Source: Clostridium sp. CAG:169
GTDB lineage: Bacteria > Bacillota > Clostridia > Oscillospirales > Ruminococcaceae
Direction: 5' to 3'
Length of the DNA stretch: 15,676 nt
Assembly (NCBI GenBank): GCA_000435195.1
Contig: FR880258.1
Span: 1-15,676, forward strand
This document shows positions 7,886 to 14,390 of this stretch, in pieces. Under the pieces are notes generated by a model. That model was not told where the DNA came from. It made no database searches and saw nothing but the letters and a program-made list of their open reading frames with translations. The position numbers and the translations under genes were made by a program. The stretch's first letter is position 1, and the number at the start of each line of letters is the position of its first letter.

Positions 7886-7970
7886 CCCGGGAAATAACAG
7901 GAGATTACCGGTGGAAATTTAGAAACAGGAAAACTGATAGCTATTTATACAATTTGGAATAATAAAGCGG

Positions 7971-7999
7971 TTGATTTTGCAAAGGCGGATGATTATAAT
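7971..7999 (+). promoter_or_regulatory. Promoter of the TudS-like gene
   Basis: TTGATT (7971-7976), 17-nt spacer, TATAAT (7994-7999). The start would be near 8006, about 43 nt before the ATG at 8049. This position rules out translation from the upstream in-frame codons at 7971-8011. Confidence 0.65.
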
Positions 8000-8048
8000 A
8001 AAGGAAGAAAAACATTTGCAGAGACAAGACGATAAAAAGGAGCTTACA

Positions 8049-8624
8049 ATGGAACAGCAGAAGATTGTATTCGTTAGTCATTGTGCGCTGAATACCGCTG
8101 CCAAGGTGCAGCGTTCGGCACAGGAGGGAGAGCAGGAGGAAAAACTGCGCAGGGAATTTTTGCACCGGGTCGTCGACCAAGGCATCCAGTTGATTCAGCT
8201 GCCCTGCCCGGAATTTACCCTCTATGGCGCAAGCCGTTGGGGTCATGTCAAGGAACAGTTTGACAATCCTTTCTTTCGCGACCACTGCCGAAAAATTTTA
8301 CAGCCGATTATCCAGCAGATGAAGGGCTACCTTCAGCCGCGTGAGCAGGAAAAGTTTCAGGTGCTGGGCGTGGTCGGTATCAATGGAAGCCCGAGCTGCG
8401 GGGTTAAATTCACCTGCTCTGCTCCATGGGGAGGGGAGTTTTCCAGTCACGACGACCTACCACAACTGCTCCGGGATGTCCGCTGTGTGCCGGAACGTGG
8501 TGTACTGATGGAGGTGCTGTCGCAGATGATGCAGGAGGAGGGCATCGACCTGCCGATGGTGGGTCTGGACGCCGAGGACCCGCAGCCGTTGTACGAACTG
8601 CTGGAAGGGAAAAATAGAAAATAA
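8049..8624 (+). CDS. TudS/DUF523-related putative desulfidase
   Basis: 191-residue protein resembling the TudS (thiouracil desulfidase) and DUF523 families, which use a three-cysteine [4Fe-4S] cluster to remove sulfur from thiolated compounds. Three well separated cysteines in family-like contexts are present: VSHCALN (Cys12), LPCPEF (Cys53) and GINGSPSCG (Cys117). The GSPSCG motif is the hallmark. The YGASRWGH segment at 59-66 matches what I recall of the clostridial TudS-related subgroup. The start at 8049 has AAGGAG 6 nt upstream; an upstream extension to 7971 would lie within the promoter. It is monocistronic between two terminators. The substrate is unknown, and cluster binding is inferred from the cysteines. 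Confidence 0.75.
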   Translation: MEQQKIVFVSHCALNTAAKVQRSAQEGEQEEKLRREFLHRVVDQGIQLIQLPCPEFTLYGASRWGHVKEQFDNPFFRDHCRKILQPIIQQMKGYLQPREQEKFQVLGVVGINGSPSCGVKFTCSAPWGGEFSSHDDLPQLLRDVRCVPERGVLMEVLSQMMQEEGIDLPMVGLDAEDPQPLYELLEGKNRK

Positions 8625-8629
8625 TGGAT

Positions 8630-8690
8630 AAAACAGCTTTTGTATGGAAGGTACATTTTGGTACTGGGGATACAAGGGCTGTTTTCTTTT
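8630..8690 (+). terminator. Long-stem terminator after the TudS-like gene
   Basis: A 16-bp stem (8630-8645 with 8670-8685, two G-U pairs) capped by a 24-nt loop that holds a small GTAC/GTAC helix, then a T-rich tail. Confidence 0.8.
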
Positions 8691-8757
8691 ATAAAAGCTA
8701 GCAGCCGTGGCACTGGAATGACAACTGTGAATGAAATGTAAAATAGCTGGAGATGCC

Positions 8758-8786
8758 TTGACAGATGGCGCATATTTTTCTATCAT
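8758..8786 (+). promoter_or_regulatory. marR-cmpB operon promoter
   Basis: TTGACA (8758-8763), 17-nt spacer, TATCAT (8781-8786). Both hexamers and the spacing are identical to the mglB promoter. Predicted start is about 8793, the first base of the palindrome that follows. Confidence 0.78.
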
Positions 8787-8792
8787 AAAGAT

Positions 8793-8816
8793 AAATAGTT
8801 TAAAATTCAACTATTT
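8793..8816 (+). promoter_or_regulatory. Probable MarR operator at the transcription start
   Basis: AAATAGTT (8793-8800) and AACTATTT (8809-8816) are perfect 8-bp inverted arms around 8 bp. The size and AT-rich AGTT/AACT half-sites suit MarR-family dimers, and the position overlaps the start site 41 bp before the marR ATG. Autoregulation is inferred. Confidence 0.65.
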
Positions 8817-8856
8817 TCCTGGAAAACAGGAGAGTCAAGCAAAGGAGAGGTTTTGG

Positions 8857-9312
8857 ATGAAGGATGTGCTGGGCGCTTTTAACCAGCTGCAAAAAGCATA
8901 TCGAAAATACTGCTATCAGGCGGTTGCTCCTCTGGGCATCAAGATGAGTGAGATGCTGTGTGTCCTTTACCTCTACAATTTTCCAGACGAGGATACCGCA
9001 CATGCCATCGCACAGTATTCCCAGCTTTCGGCGGGGATGGTGAGCAAAAGTCTGGAAAGCCTGCGGGAAGCCGGCTATATCTGCTCCCAAAAAGATGAAC
9101 AGGATAACCGAATCTATCACCTTCATCTGACGGAGAAGGCGCAGGAGCTGGTAAAACGACTGCGTGTCGCACAAAGCTATTTTATCAGTGAGGTAGCGCA
9201 AGGAATCTCGGGAGAGGAGTTTCGGCAGGTGGCAGAGGTGGCAGAGCGGATGCTGGAAAATCTTGCGGAACATCCGCAGCTTGGTGAGGGAGCAAGGAGC
9301 AAAGAAGAATAG
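8857..9312 (+). CDS. MarR-family transcriptional regulator
   Basis: 151-residue winged-helix DNA-binding protein, the usual MarR length. The helix-turn-helix covers about residues 45-75 (TAHAIAQYSQLSAGMVSKSL). The wing carries the family D-x-R signature as DEQDNRIYHLHLTEKAQEL (about 85-103). The C-terminal helices would form the dimer interface. The start at 8857 is preceded by AAAGGAG with 9-nt spacing; reading upstream would take in the operator and promoter. It overlaps nothing and is followed after 26 nt by a membrane-protein gene, so it most likely represses its own promoter and that partner. The effector ligand is unknown. Confidence 0.88.
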   Translation: MKDVLGAFNQLQKAYRKYCYQAVAPLGIKMSEMLCVLYLYNFPDEDTAHAIAQYSQLSAGMVSKSLESLREAGYICSQKDEQDNRIYHLHLTEKAQELVKRLRVAQSYFISEVAQGISGEEFRQVAEVAERMLENLAEHPQLGEGARSKEE

Positions 9313-9338
9313 GGAATCATACAAGAGGAGGCAGAGCG

Positions 9339-10337
9339 ATGAACGAAAAACAGAAGGATACAAACAGCGGCGCACAGCAGAAGCTGAAGGAAGAAACCAC
9401 ACAACTGCTTTCTGCGGTGGAAGAAGCTGAAAAGGAGCTGGAAAAAAGCTATCGGACACTGGCAGAGGAGCCAAAGGAAAATGGGGAAAATGCTCATCTG
9501 GACCAGAAGATTCAAAAGGAGATCGACAGCTTAAAGGAGGTCAACAATGACCTCAAGCAGGCGCATCAGCGCACAATGGCGATGGAGGATGAGCTGAGCG
9601 CGCGCTTTCGGGATATGCAGAAGAGCCGTGACCGCAAGTGGTACCGCCTGAACCCGCCGGCAAACGGCACCATCGACCTGGAGGAGCGCCAGCGCAAGCA
9701 TTTTGCGCAGGGTATCAACGGCTATAAACTGATGCTGGTTTGCTTTGTGGGCAGCTTTGCAGGCGTAGTGGTAGAATCCATCTGGTGCATCCTGCGCCAC
9801 GGCTATCTGGAAAGCCGGGCGGGATTGGTATACGGACCGTTTAACCTGTTGTACGGAGTGGGTGCGTTGACCTTGACCCTTGCACTGTACCGTTTCCGAA
9901 ATCGCGGGCGCTGGCTTTCCTTCCTGGGAGGAATGCTGGTCGGCAGCGTGGTGGAATATATCTGCTCCTGGGGACAGGAATTGATCCTCGGCTCTCGCTC
10001 GTGGGATTACAGCCGGATGCCGTTTAATCTGAACGGCAGAATCTGTCTGCTCTATTCCTGCTTCTGGGGTGTGCTGGGTGTACTTTGGATTAAGGACATC
10101 TACCCGCGCATGGCAAAGTGGATTTTAAAATTGCCCAACCGCTTTGGCAAGATTGCAACCTGGTGTGTTGCAGCCTTCTTGGTGGTCAACTGTGTGGTTT
10201 CGATGGTTGCGGTCTACCGCTGGTCCGAGCGTGTCCATGATGTTCCTGCTTCCAACAGCTTCTGGGAGATGGTGGATGAGCGCTTCCCCGACGAACGAAT
10301 GGAGCGGGTCTATGCTAATATGAATTTTGGTAAGTAG
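9339..10337 (+). CDS. CmpB-family (PF06541-like) membrane protein with N-terminal coiled coil
   Basis: 332-residue integral membrane protein. Residues ~12-95 form a long charged helix with heptad character (coiled coil), and about 100-125 are a basic linker. From about 129 the sequence matches the putative ABC transporter permease family CmpB: a first membrane helix (YKLMLVCFVGSFAGVVVES), the SRAGLVYGPFNLLYGVGAL motif, then GSVVEYICSWGQELILGSR and SWDYSRMPFNLNGRICLLYS, with about five membrane helices in all. AGGAGG lies 7 nt before the ATG. It sits 26 nt behind marR and ends in its own terminator, so it is the likely MarR target. CmpB proteins lack a proven function and no ATPase gene is nearby. 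The N-terminal coiled coil is unusually long for the family and could dock a partner protein. Confidence 0.8.
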   Translation: MNEKQKDTNSGAQQKLKEETTQLLSAVEEAEKELEKSYRTLAEEPKENGENAHLDQKIQKEIDSLKEVNNDLKQAHQRTMAMEDELSARFRDMQKSRDRKWYRLNPPANGTIDLEERQRKHFAQGINGYKLMLVCFVGSFAGVVVESIWCILRHGYLESRAGLVYGPFNLLYGVGALTLTLALYRFRNRGRWLSFLGGMLVGSVVEYICSWGQELILGSRSWDYSRMPFNLNGRICLLYSCFWGVLGVLWIKDIYPRMAKWILKLPNRFGKIATWCVAAFLVVNCVVSMVAVYRWSERVHDVPASNSFWEMVDERFPDERMERVYANMNFGK

Positions 10338-10371
10338 CTACCCGGGAAGACAACAATTCTATCTATCATAC

Positions 10372-10419
10372 AAACAGCCGGCTGGAGCGCAACAGCTTCC
10401 CAACCGGCTGTTTATTTTT
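10372..10419 (+). terminator. marR-cmpB operon terminator
   Basis: Perfect 10-bp stem AAACAGCCGG/CCGGCTGTTT (10372-10381 with 10404-10413), a loop with a small inner helix, and TATTTTT tail. Confidence 0.86.
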
Positions 10420-10518
10420 ATGGAGCAGATAGACGGCTGGTGCCCTGCCGGAAGTTTGTTTGATTTGCATGAAAAAAGTTCTCCGAAAGTTATTTGCCTG
10501 TTCATTGTTCGGTCTATC

Positions 10519-10541
10519 TTTATCCAAAAGTATGGGATAAA
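10519..10541 (+). promoter_or_regulatory. Palindrome upstream of the GNAT gene, same core as the oppA operator
   Basis: TTTATCC (10519-10525) and GGATAAA (10535-10541) are perfect 7-bp inverted arms with 9 bp between. The 23-bp core TTTATC-N11-GATAAA is identical in halves and spacing to the dyad on the oppA -10 box. I could not identify a confident promoter here; the dyad is 34 bp before the start codon, where a promoter or start site would be expected. Confidence 0.6.
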
Positions 10542-10575
10542 ATAATCCATCATATAAAGGAGGTCAAAAGGTTCT

Positions 10576-11229
10576 ATGATTGATTATCGTGAAGCGGGAA
10601 CAAAGGATTTTAATCGCATTGCCCAGTTATCTGCCAAATCATTTGGACATTATCCCTATTTTGACTGTGCTTTTCGTAACGCATTTAAAAATGAAGAAAG
10701 CTACAACACTTATATGGAAAAGCTGCATCGGGTCAATATCAAAGCCAATGCACAGCAGAATAAATGTTTTGTTGGCGTAAAAGATGGGGAGATTGTTTCT
10801 GCGGCGTTGATACAAAACCCTGCAAAAAAGAAGGCAGATGTTGAGGATTATGTAAAAGCCGGAGGTTTGAGCTTGGTTTATCCGGTTGGTTTTTCAAAAA
10901 TTTTAGATTTTTTCCATTTTTTAGAGGATGCACGTGCAGATTGTGACCGTAAACACCCATCCGCGTGGTATCTCGAAGTCCTGGCAGTGGATAACTCGAT
11001 GAAGGGTTGTGGCTTGGGAAGTGGTATGTTGCAGGATTGCCTCATTCCTTATGTTCAAAAGCAGGGCGGACAGGAACTGACCCTCATCACCAACACCGAG
11101 GGCAACCGCAAATTTTATGCAAAAAATGGATTCCAGGAGTTTTCTCAGCGTACCTTGGAGAAGAACGGTCAAAGAGTTGGAAACTGGAGCTTTTGTATGG
11201 ATATTCCAAAGCAACAGAATATAGCTTGA
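10576..11229 (+). CDS. GNAT-family N-acetyltransferase
   Basis: 217-residue acetyl-CoA-dependent acyltransferase. The N-terminus IDYREAGTKDFNRIAQL is typical of the fold. Motif A is WYLEVLAVDNSMKGCGLG, whose GCGLGSG loop (about residues 142-149) binds the acetyl-CoA pyrophosphate, and motif B is the ITNTEGNRKFYAKNGF segment. The start codon is the only plausible one, but the strong AAAGGAGGTC site is 12 nt away, longer than the 6-9 nt of its neighbours; a weaker AAAAGG sits 4 nt away. It is a single gene with the shared palindrome (10519-10541) in front. The substrate cannot be read from sequence. Codon use looks somewhat more AT-rich than in the mgl genes. Confidence 0.86.
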   Translation: MIDYREAGTKDFNRIAQLSAKSFGHYPYFDCAFRNAFKNEESYNTYMEKLHRVNIKANAQQNKCFVGVKDGEIVSAALIQNPAKKKADVEDYVKAGGLSLVYPVGFSKILDFFHFLEDARADCDRKHPSAWYLEVLAVDNSMKGCGLGSGMLQDCLIPYVQKQGGQELTLITNTEGNRKFYAKNGFQEFSQRTLEKNGQRVGNWSFCMDIPKQQNIA

Positions 11230-11483
11230 GTCATATCGACCTACTGAAATGGATTGGGAAGCGGGACGGTTGCGCGTAAAGAGTTCGGAATATCCCAAAA
11301 GGGATATAGTGAAAAACGGATGTTCAACTATACAAAAGTTTCATTCATAAAGCAAAGCAATGTGTATACGGGAAAATCTTTTCTCGCAGTATGGGCGTGG
11401 ATTCTAATAGAATTGGATAGACGGTATCGCCGCTTATTCTGGAAACGGTGAAATCGACTTTTTAAAATAGTATTTTATACAAG
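11230..11483 (+). other. Non-coding gap, possibly with decayed gene fragments
   Basis: No intact gene. One frame ends IDGIAAYSGNGEIDFLK-stop (11414-11470), directly after an in-frame stop. This reads like the C-terminus of a protein cut off from its body, and it ends just before a terminator, as a real gene would. Other protein-like snatches upstream (11225-11320) lie in different frames. I do not recognise the family; it may be a remnant or coincidence. Confidence 0.3.
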
Positions 11484-11524
11484 CAAAAGAACAGTGACCT
11501 GTTTTACAGGTCACTGTTCTTTTG
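11484..11524. terminator. Perfect 18-bp-stem bidirectional terminator
   Basis: CAAAAGAACAGTGACCTG (11484-11501) pairs perfectly with 11507-11524 around a TTTTA loop. The A-run and T-run at the stem base make it usable on either strand. It closes the GNAT unit or the lost gene before it. Confidence 0.88.
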
Positions 11525-11766
11525 TACTCGTATTTGCCGAGGAGGTATGGGTGCAATTCGGATTTTTGAATATGTTGAATTTTAGCCTGTTCGCTTTAAG
11601 GTCTAAGATGCCAAGAAAATGATATTGTGCCGAAAGAAGGAAGGAAAGATTCACCACAAACAGACAAAAAGCTGACATTTTATGTAATGGACAAACAAAT
11701 CAGCAAACTTTTGGGCATATCTTGAAAGGAGAGCTTTTTTATCAAATGATTTTGGAGGGATGAACG
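11525..11766. other. sigK upstream region, no clear promoter
   Basis: No coding frame or repeat stands out. I looked for sigma-A hexamers and for sigma-E or sigma-K type elements and found only weak partial matches (for example CATATCTT at 11716). The sporulation promoter expected for sigK therefore cannot be placed. Confidence 0.4.
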
Positions 11767-12468
11767 ATGTATACTGCAATGGTGCTGAGCGCCCTGTGCA
11801 ACATGATTTATCTTGCACTGCATGTGACCGGAAGCAGTTGTTTTCCGCAGCCGCTGAGCAAGGAGGAGGAGCAGGAGTGTCTTAGGCGAATCAAGCAAGG
11901 GAATGAAGAGGCAAAGAATGAGCTGATTGAGCACAATCTGCGGCTGGTGGCACATATCATCAAGAAGTACTATGCCAGCTACCGTGACCAGGAGGATTTG
12001 ATTTCGATTGGAACGATTGGGCTGATCAAAGCAGCTTCTACCTTCAATAGCAGCAAGGGAACAAAATTTGCGACCTATGCAAGCAGATGTATTGAAAATG
12101 AAATCCTGATGTATTTCAGACAAAAGAAAAAGACGATGCAGGATGTTTCCATCAACGACCCGATTGACATGGATAAGGATGGAAATTCGATCACTCTGAT
12201 GGACATTGTACAAAGTGACGAGAATATTGTGGAAAGCATTGATTTGAGTATCCAGTCACAAAAACTTTACCATTTTTTGGAAACCAACCTCGAGCCGCGG
12301 GAACAAAAAATTCTTTCCTATCGCTATGGCTTGTACAACCTCAGACCGCTGCCACAGCGGGAGGTGGCAAAAAAATTGGATATTTCGCGGAGCTATGTAT
12401 CGCGCATCGAGAAAAAAGCGCTGGGGAAGCTGAAGACCTGCTTTGACAAAACGGGGGACAGGGAATGA
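11767..12468 (+). CDS. sigK: Sporulation RNA polymerase sigma factor SigK (pro-sigma-K)
   Basis: Late mother-cell sigma factor that directs coat and cortex genes during endospore formation; 233 residues. After a hydrophobic N-terminal stretch (about 1-20), FPQPLSKEEE (26-35) matches the conserved start of mature sigma-K. Region 2 runs through NLRLVAHIIKKYY, DLISIGTIGLIKA and GTKFATYASRCIENEIL. Region 4 holds the helix-turn-helix at PLPQREVAKKLDISRSYVSRIEKKALGKL. The hydrophobic leader looks like the pro-sequence removed by the SpoIVFB membrane protease in Bacillus. The gene is continuous, with no skin-type element splitting it. GGAGGG lies 7 nt before the ATG. SigE is a close relative, but the N-terminus and the MQDVSINDPIDMDKDGN segment favour SigK. 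Confidence 0.88.
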   Translation: MYTAMVLSALCNMIYLALHVTGSSCFPQPLSKEEEQECLRRIKQGNEEAKNELIEHNLRLVAHIIKKYYASYRDQEDLISIGTIGLIKAASTFNSSKGTKFATYASRCIENEILMYFRQKKKTMQDVSINDPIDMDKDGNSITLMDIVQSDENIVESIDLSIQSQKLYHFLETNLEPREQKILSYRYGLYNLRPLPQREVAKKLDISRSYVSRIEKKALGKLKTCFDKTGDRE

Positions 12469-12520
12469 GAAAACGGAAATTCTGCAAATAGGATAAAAGG
12501 AGAGGTCAGGGAATTTGAAG

Positions 12521-12650
12521 TGACCTCCAAAAGTTAGACAATATTTTGAAGTAAAAATTGTTCAAGCAGCCGAAAGGGCTTGCTGTCTGTGAATTGCAGG
12601 CGGCAAGTCCTTTAGCTTTGCCTTGATTCTGTGTTTTTTAATTCTTGTAG
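12521..12650 (-). mobile_element. Remnant of an IS3-family insertion sequence (3' end only)
   Basis: TGACCTCCAAAAGTTAGACA (12521-12540) looks like the terminal inverted repeat of IS3-family elements. Just inside it, reading leftwards on the minus strand, is the last part of an IS3 orfB (DDE) transposase: HRIKAKLKDLPPAIHRQQAL then SAA and a TGA stop (12564-12562). Transposase similarity fades beyond about 12650, where TACAAGAATTAA resembles a mutated YNN codon run. No second terminal repeat follows, so the element is truncated and cannot move. The remaining DNA to 12849 shows nothing I can name. Confidence 0.75.
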
Positions 12651-12849
12651 CACAAAACAGCTGTGGCAAAGGTTTGGGTGTGAATAAATGGGATGTACTT
12701 GAGCTTGTGATGATTTAAAAAAGGGCACAGGTCATAAAAATGATGAGGATTTACAAATAAAAAGTTTAGAAGAACATGCAGTTGTCCGCTTAAAGGGGTA
12801 TATTGAAGGGACAGAGAAAAACACTGACATCTTTTCAGGAGGGACTTTT

Positions 12850-13840
12850 ATGAACACAAACAATATCTTTGAACGGATTCGCGAACAGTTTTCGGAAATG
12901 GCAGGCTCTACGCAGGAGCATCAGCGCCTACTGGAGCTGCTCAAACAGATGGAGGGCAAACAGGTGAACCTGCTGGTCACCGGACCGACTGGAAGCGGAA
13001 AGAGCAGCACCATCAACTCCCTGTTCAATATGCGCGTCGCAGAGGTTGGGGCAGGAGTGGACCCGCAGACCAAAGACATCGACTGCTACAAGCTGGAAAA
13101 TCTGGTCATCTGGGATACGCCCGGATTTGGGGACAGTGAATCTGCCGACCGAGAGTATGCACGGCAGATCATCAGCAAGCTGGAAGAAACAGACAAACGA
13201 CGGGAATTTGCTCATCGACGTGGTCCTGGTTGTTCTGGATGCTTCTTCCAAGGATATGGGCACAGTTTATCGACTGATCGGGGAAACCATCCTTCCTCAT
13301 TTGGACTCGGATGCCGGGCAGCGCATTTTGGTTGCAGTCAATCAGGCAGATGTAGCGATGAAGGGAAACCATTGGGATTACGAGAAGAACCTGCCGGATG
13401 AAACCTTGCAGAAATTTCTGGAGGAAAAGGTTTCTTCCATCCAAAGAAGGATTTTGGAATCAATCGGCTTACAGACTGACCCCATCTATTACTGTGCGGG
13501 ATACACAGACGAAAACGGGGAACAGAGAAGAGCCTACAACCTGAATAAGCTGCTGCTTCAGATCCTTCGGGCGGTCAAAGGTGAAAAGGTACTTGTGCTG
13601 GCAGACAACATCAACGAGGACGAGAGTATGTGAACCGATGATGATGGAAAGGAAAATTACAGCGAATCCATCGCCCGCTCCTTTGGCGATATTTTCAAGG
13701 ACTGTATCGACGACGGCTTTGAAACCGGCGGTGTAATCGGAGGGATGATTGCCGGGATTCGCGGAGCGATTGTCGGAATGTTGGTGGGTGCAATCGGCGT
13801 AAGGATTTGCGGGCTGTTCAAGGGCTTGTTTGACCGATAA
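12850..13840 (+). pseudogene. P-loop GTPase with glycine-zipper tail (frameshift plus nonsense codon)
   Basis: A 329-residue GTPase is reconstructed if two lesions are ignored. Residues 45-52 GPTGSGKS are the G1 P-loop, Thr74 is in the G2 region, DTPG (89-92) is G3 and NQAD (164-167) is G4, placing it with Era/YeeP-like (MMR_HSR1) GTPases. The C-terminus (about 280-329, GGVIGGMIAGIRGAIVGMLV) is a Gly-rich hydrophobic segment likely to insert in or press on a membrane. Lesion 1 is an extra A in GACAAAC at 13195-13197, which shifts the frame; removing it joins LEETDN to DGNLLIDVVLVVLDAS. Lesion 2 is TGA at 13631-13633 (codon 261) between DNINEDESM and TDDDGKENYSES, where the family has Trp (TGG). 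AGGAGGG lies 6 nt before the ATG. Confidence 0.82.
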
Positions 13841-13877
13841 ACAAAAGGGCAGGATACCAACTGTGGTACCTGCCCTT
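13840..13877 (-). terminator. Terminator for the XRE gene (also usable from the GTPase side)
   Basis: A 14-bp stem with one bulged A (13845-13859 with 13864-13877), ACTG loop. Reading the minus strand, the stem is followed by TTTTGTTTA, a good tail; on the plus strand only TTATT follows. It overlaps the last codon of the XRE gene. Confidence 0.75.
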
Positions 13878-14115
13878 ATTGCATCAGTTCATCGTAAGTT
13901 GTGTGGAGGATTTCCTTGATGGCTTTGAGCTAGCTGGCAGAAAAGTGTTTCTTTCCATGCTCCCACTTTACCATCGTTTCCTTGGTGACGTTGAACCCGC
14001 GCAGCTGTAGCTGCCGGATGACCTCAATCTGCTTGATGCCTTGAGAAAGGCGAATCCGGCGGATGTTGCTGCCGATGTCAATCTGGTCGTCACTTTTAAT
14101 TTTTGATTCTGCCAC
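13876..14115 (-). pseudogene. XRE-family transcriptional regulator with amber codon
   Basis: Small helix-turn-helix DNA-binding protein, 79 residues if read through. It starts at GTG (14115-14113) after AAGGTGAG. The helix-turn-helix covers DIGSNIRRIRLSQGIKQIEV to VTKETMVKWEHGKKHFSAS. A TAG at 13932-13930 (codon 62) follows, then the same frame continues LKAIKEILHTTYDELMQ to TAA at 13878-13876. In this subfamily the position is normally Gln (CAG), so one C-to-T change explains the stop. The truncated protein keeps its helix-turn-helix but loses the last helix. It lies divergent from the glycine-rich gene with a palindrome in between, so it probably controlled that gene and itself. Confidence 0.78.
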
Positions 14116-14175
14116 AAACTCACCTTCTAAAGATTGTACACTTGTCTACCTTATTTTAGCTGAAATCTGTGCTAG

Positions 14176-14201
14176 AATAGAGACTGAAAATGGTCTCTAT
14201 T
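14176..14201. promoter_or_regulatory. 9-bp-arm palindrome, probable XRE operator
   Basis: AATAGAGAC (14176-14184) and GTCTCTATT (14193-14201) are perfect inverted arms with 8 bp between, 61 bp upstream of the XRE start codon in the divergent gap. It lies where the -35 or upstream edge of a minus-strand promoter would be. It could instead be an RNA hairpin. Confidence 0.5.
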
Positions 14202-14222
14202 TCGAACAAAAAATATTTTTAT

Positions 14223-14240
14223 CGGACAGAAGGATGTCCG
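14223..14240 (+). repeat. Small inverted repeat CGGACA/TGTCCG
   Basis: CGGACA (14223-14228) and TGTCCG (14235-14240), 6-nt loop, followed by TTCTTTCTTT. It is a weak terminator-like structure or a second regulator half-site pair in the same divergent gap. Confidence 0.35.
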
Positions 14241-14289
14241 GTTCTTTCTTTATAATAAAAAGAGAAAAAGAGAAGGAAGCAGGCAGCTA

Positions 14290-14319
14290 TTGACAGAAGC
14301 TACAAAAAAGGGGTAGACT
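14290..14319 (+). promoter_or_regulatory. Promoter of the glycine-rich gene
   Basis: TTGACA (14290-14295), 18-nt spacer, TAGACT (14314-14319, 4 of 6 matches). The start would be near 14326, 65 nt before the ATG at 14391. Confidence 0.55.
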
Positions 14320-14390
14320 CTAATCGAATGAGCAAATCGCTTATCTCCGAATTATGTGAAAAATAATAGCAATGATAAAGGGGAGCCATC

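Noticed and set aside
7971..8048. Extension of the TudS-like protein to an upstream start
   Set aside because: The extra residues would be encoded inside the -35/-10 promoter; AAGGAG before 8049 marks the true start.
11254..11451. 65-codon plus-strand frame after the GNAT gene
   Set aside because: TTG start without ribosome binding site and a composition unlike a protein; treated as non-coding or debris.
13631..13633. TGA read as tryptophan (recoded genome) in the GTPase
   Set aside because: The GNAT and sigK genes here end naturally at TGA, and the same GTPase also has a frameshift, so plain gene decay is the simpler explanation.
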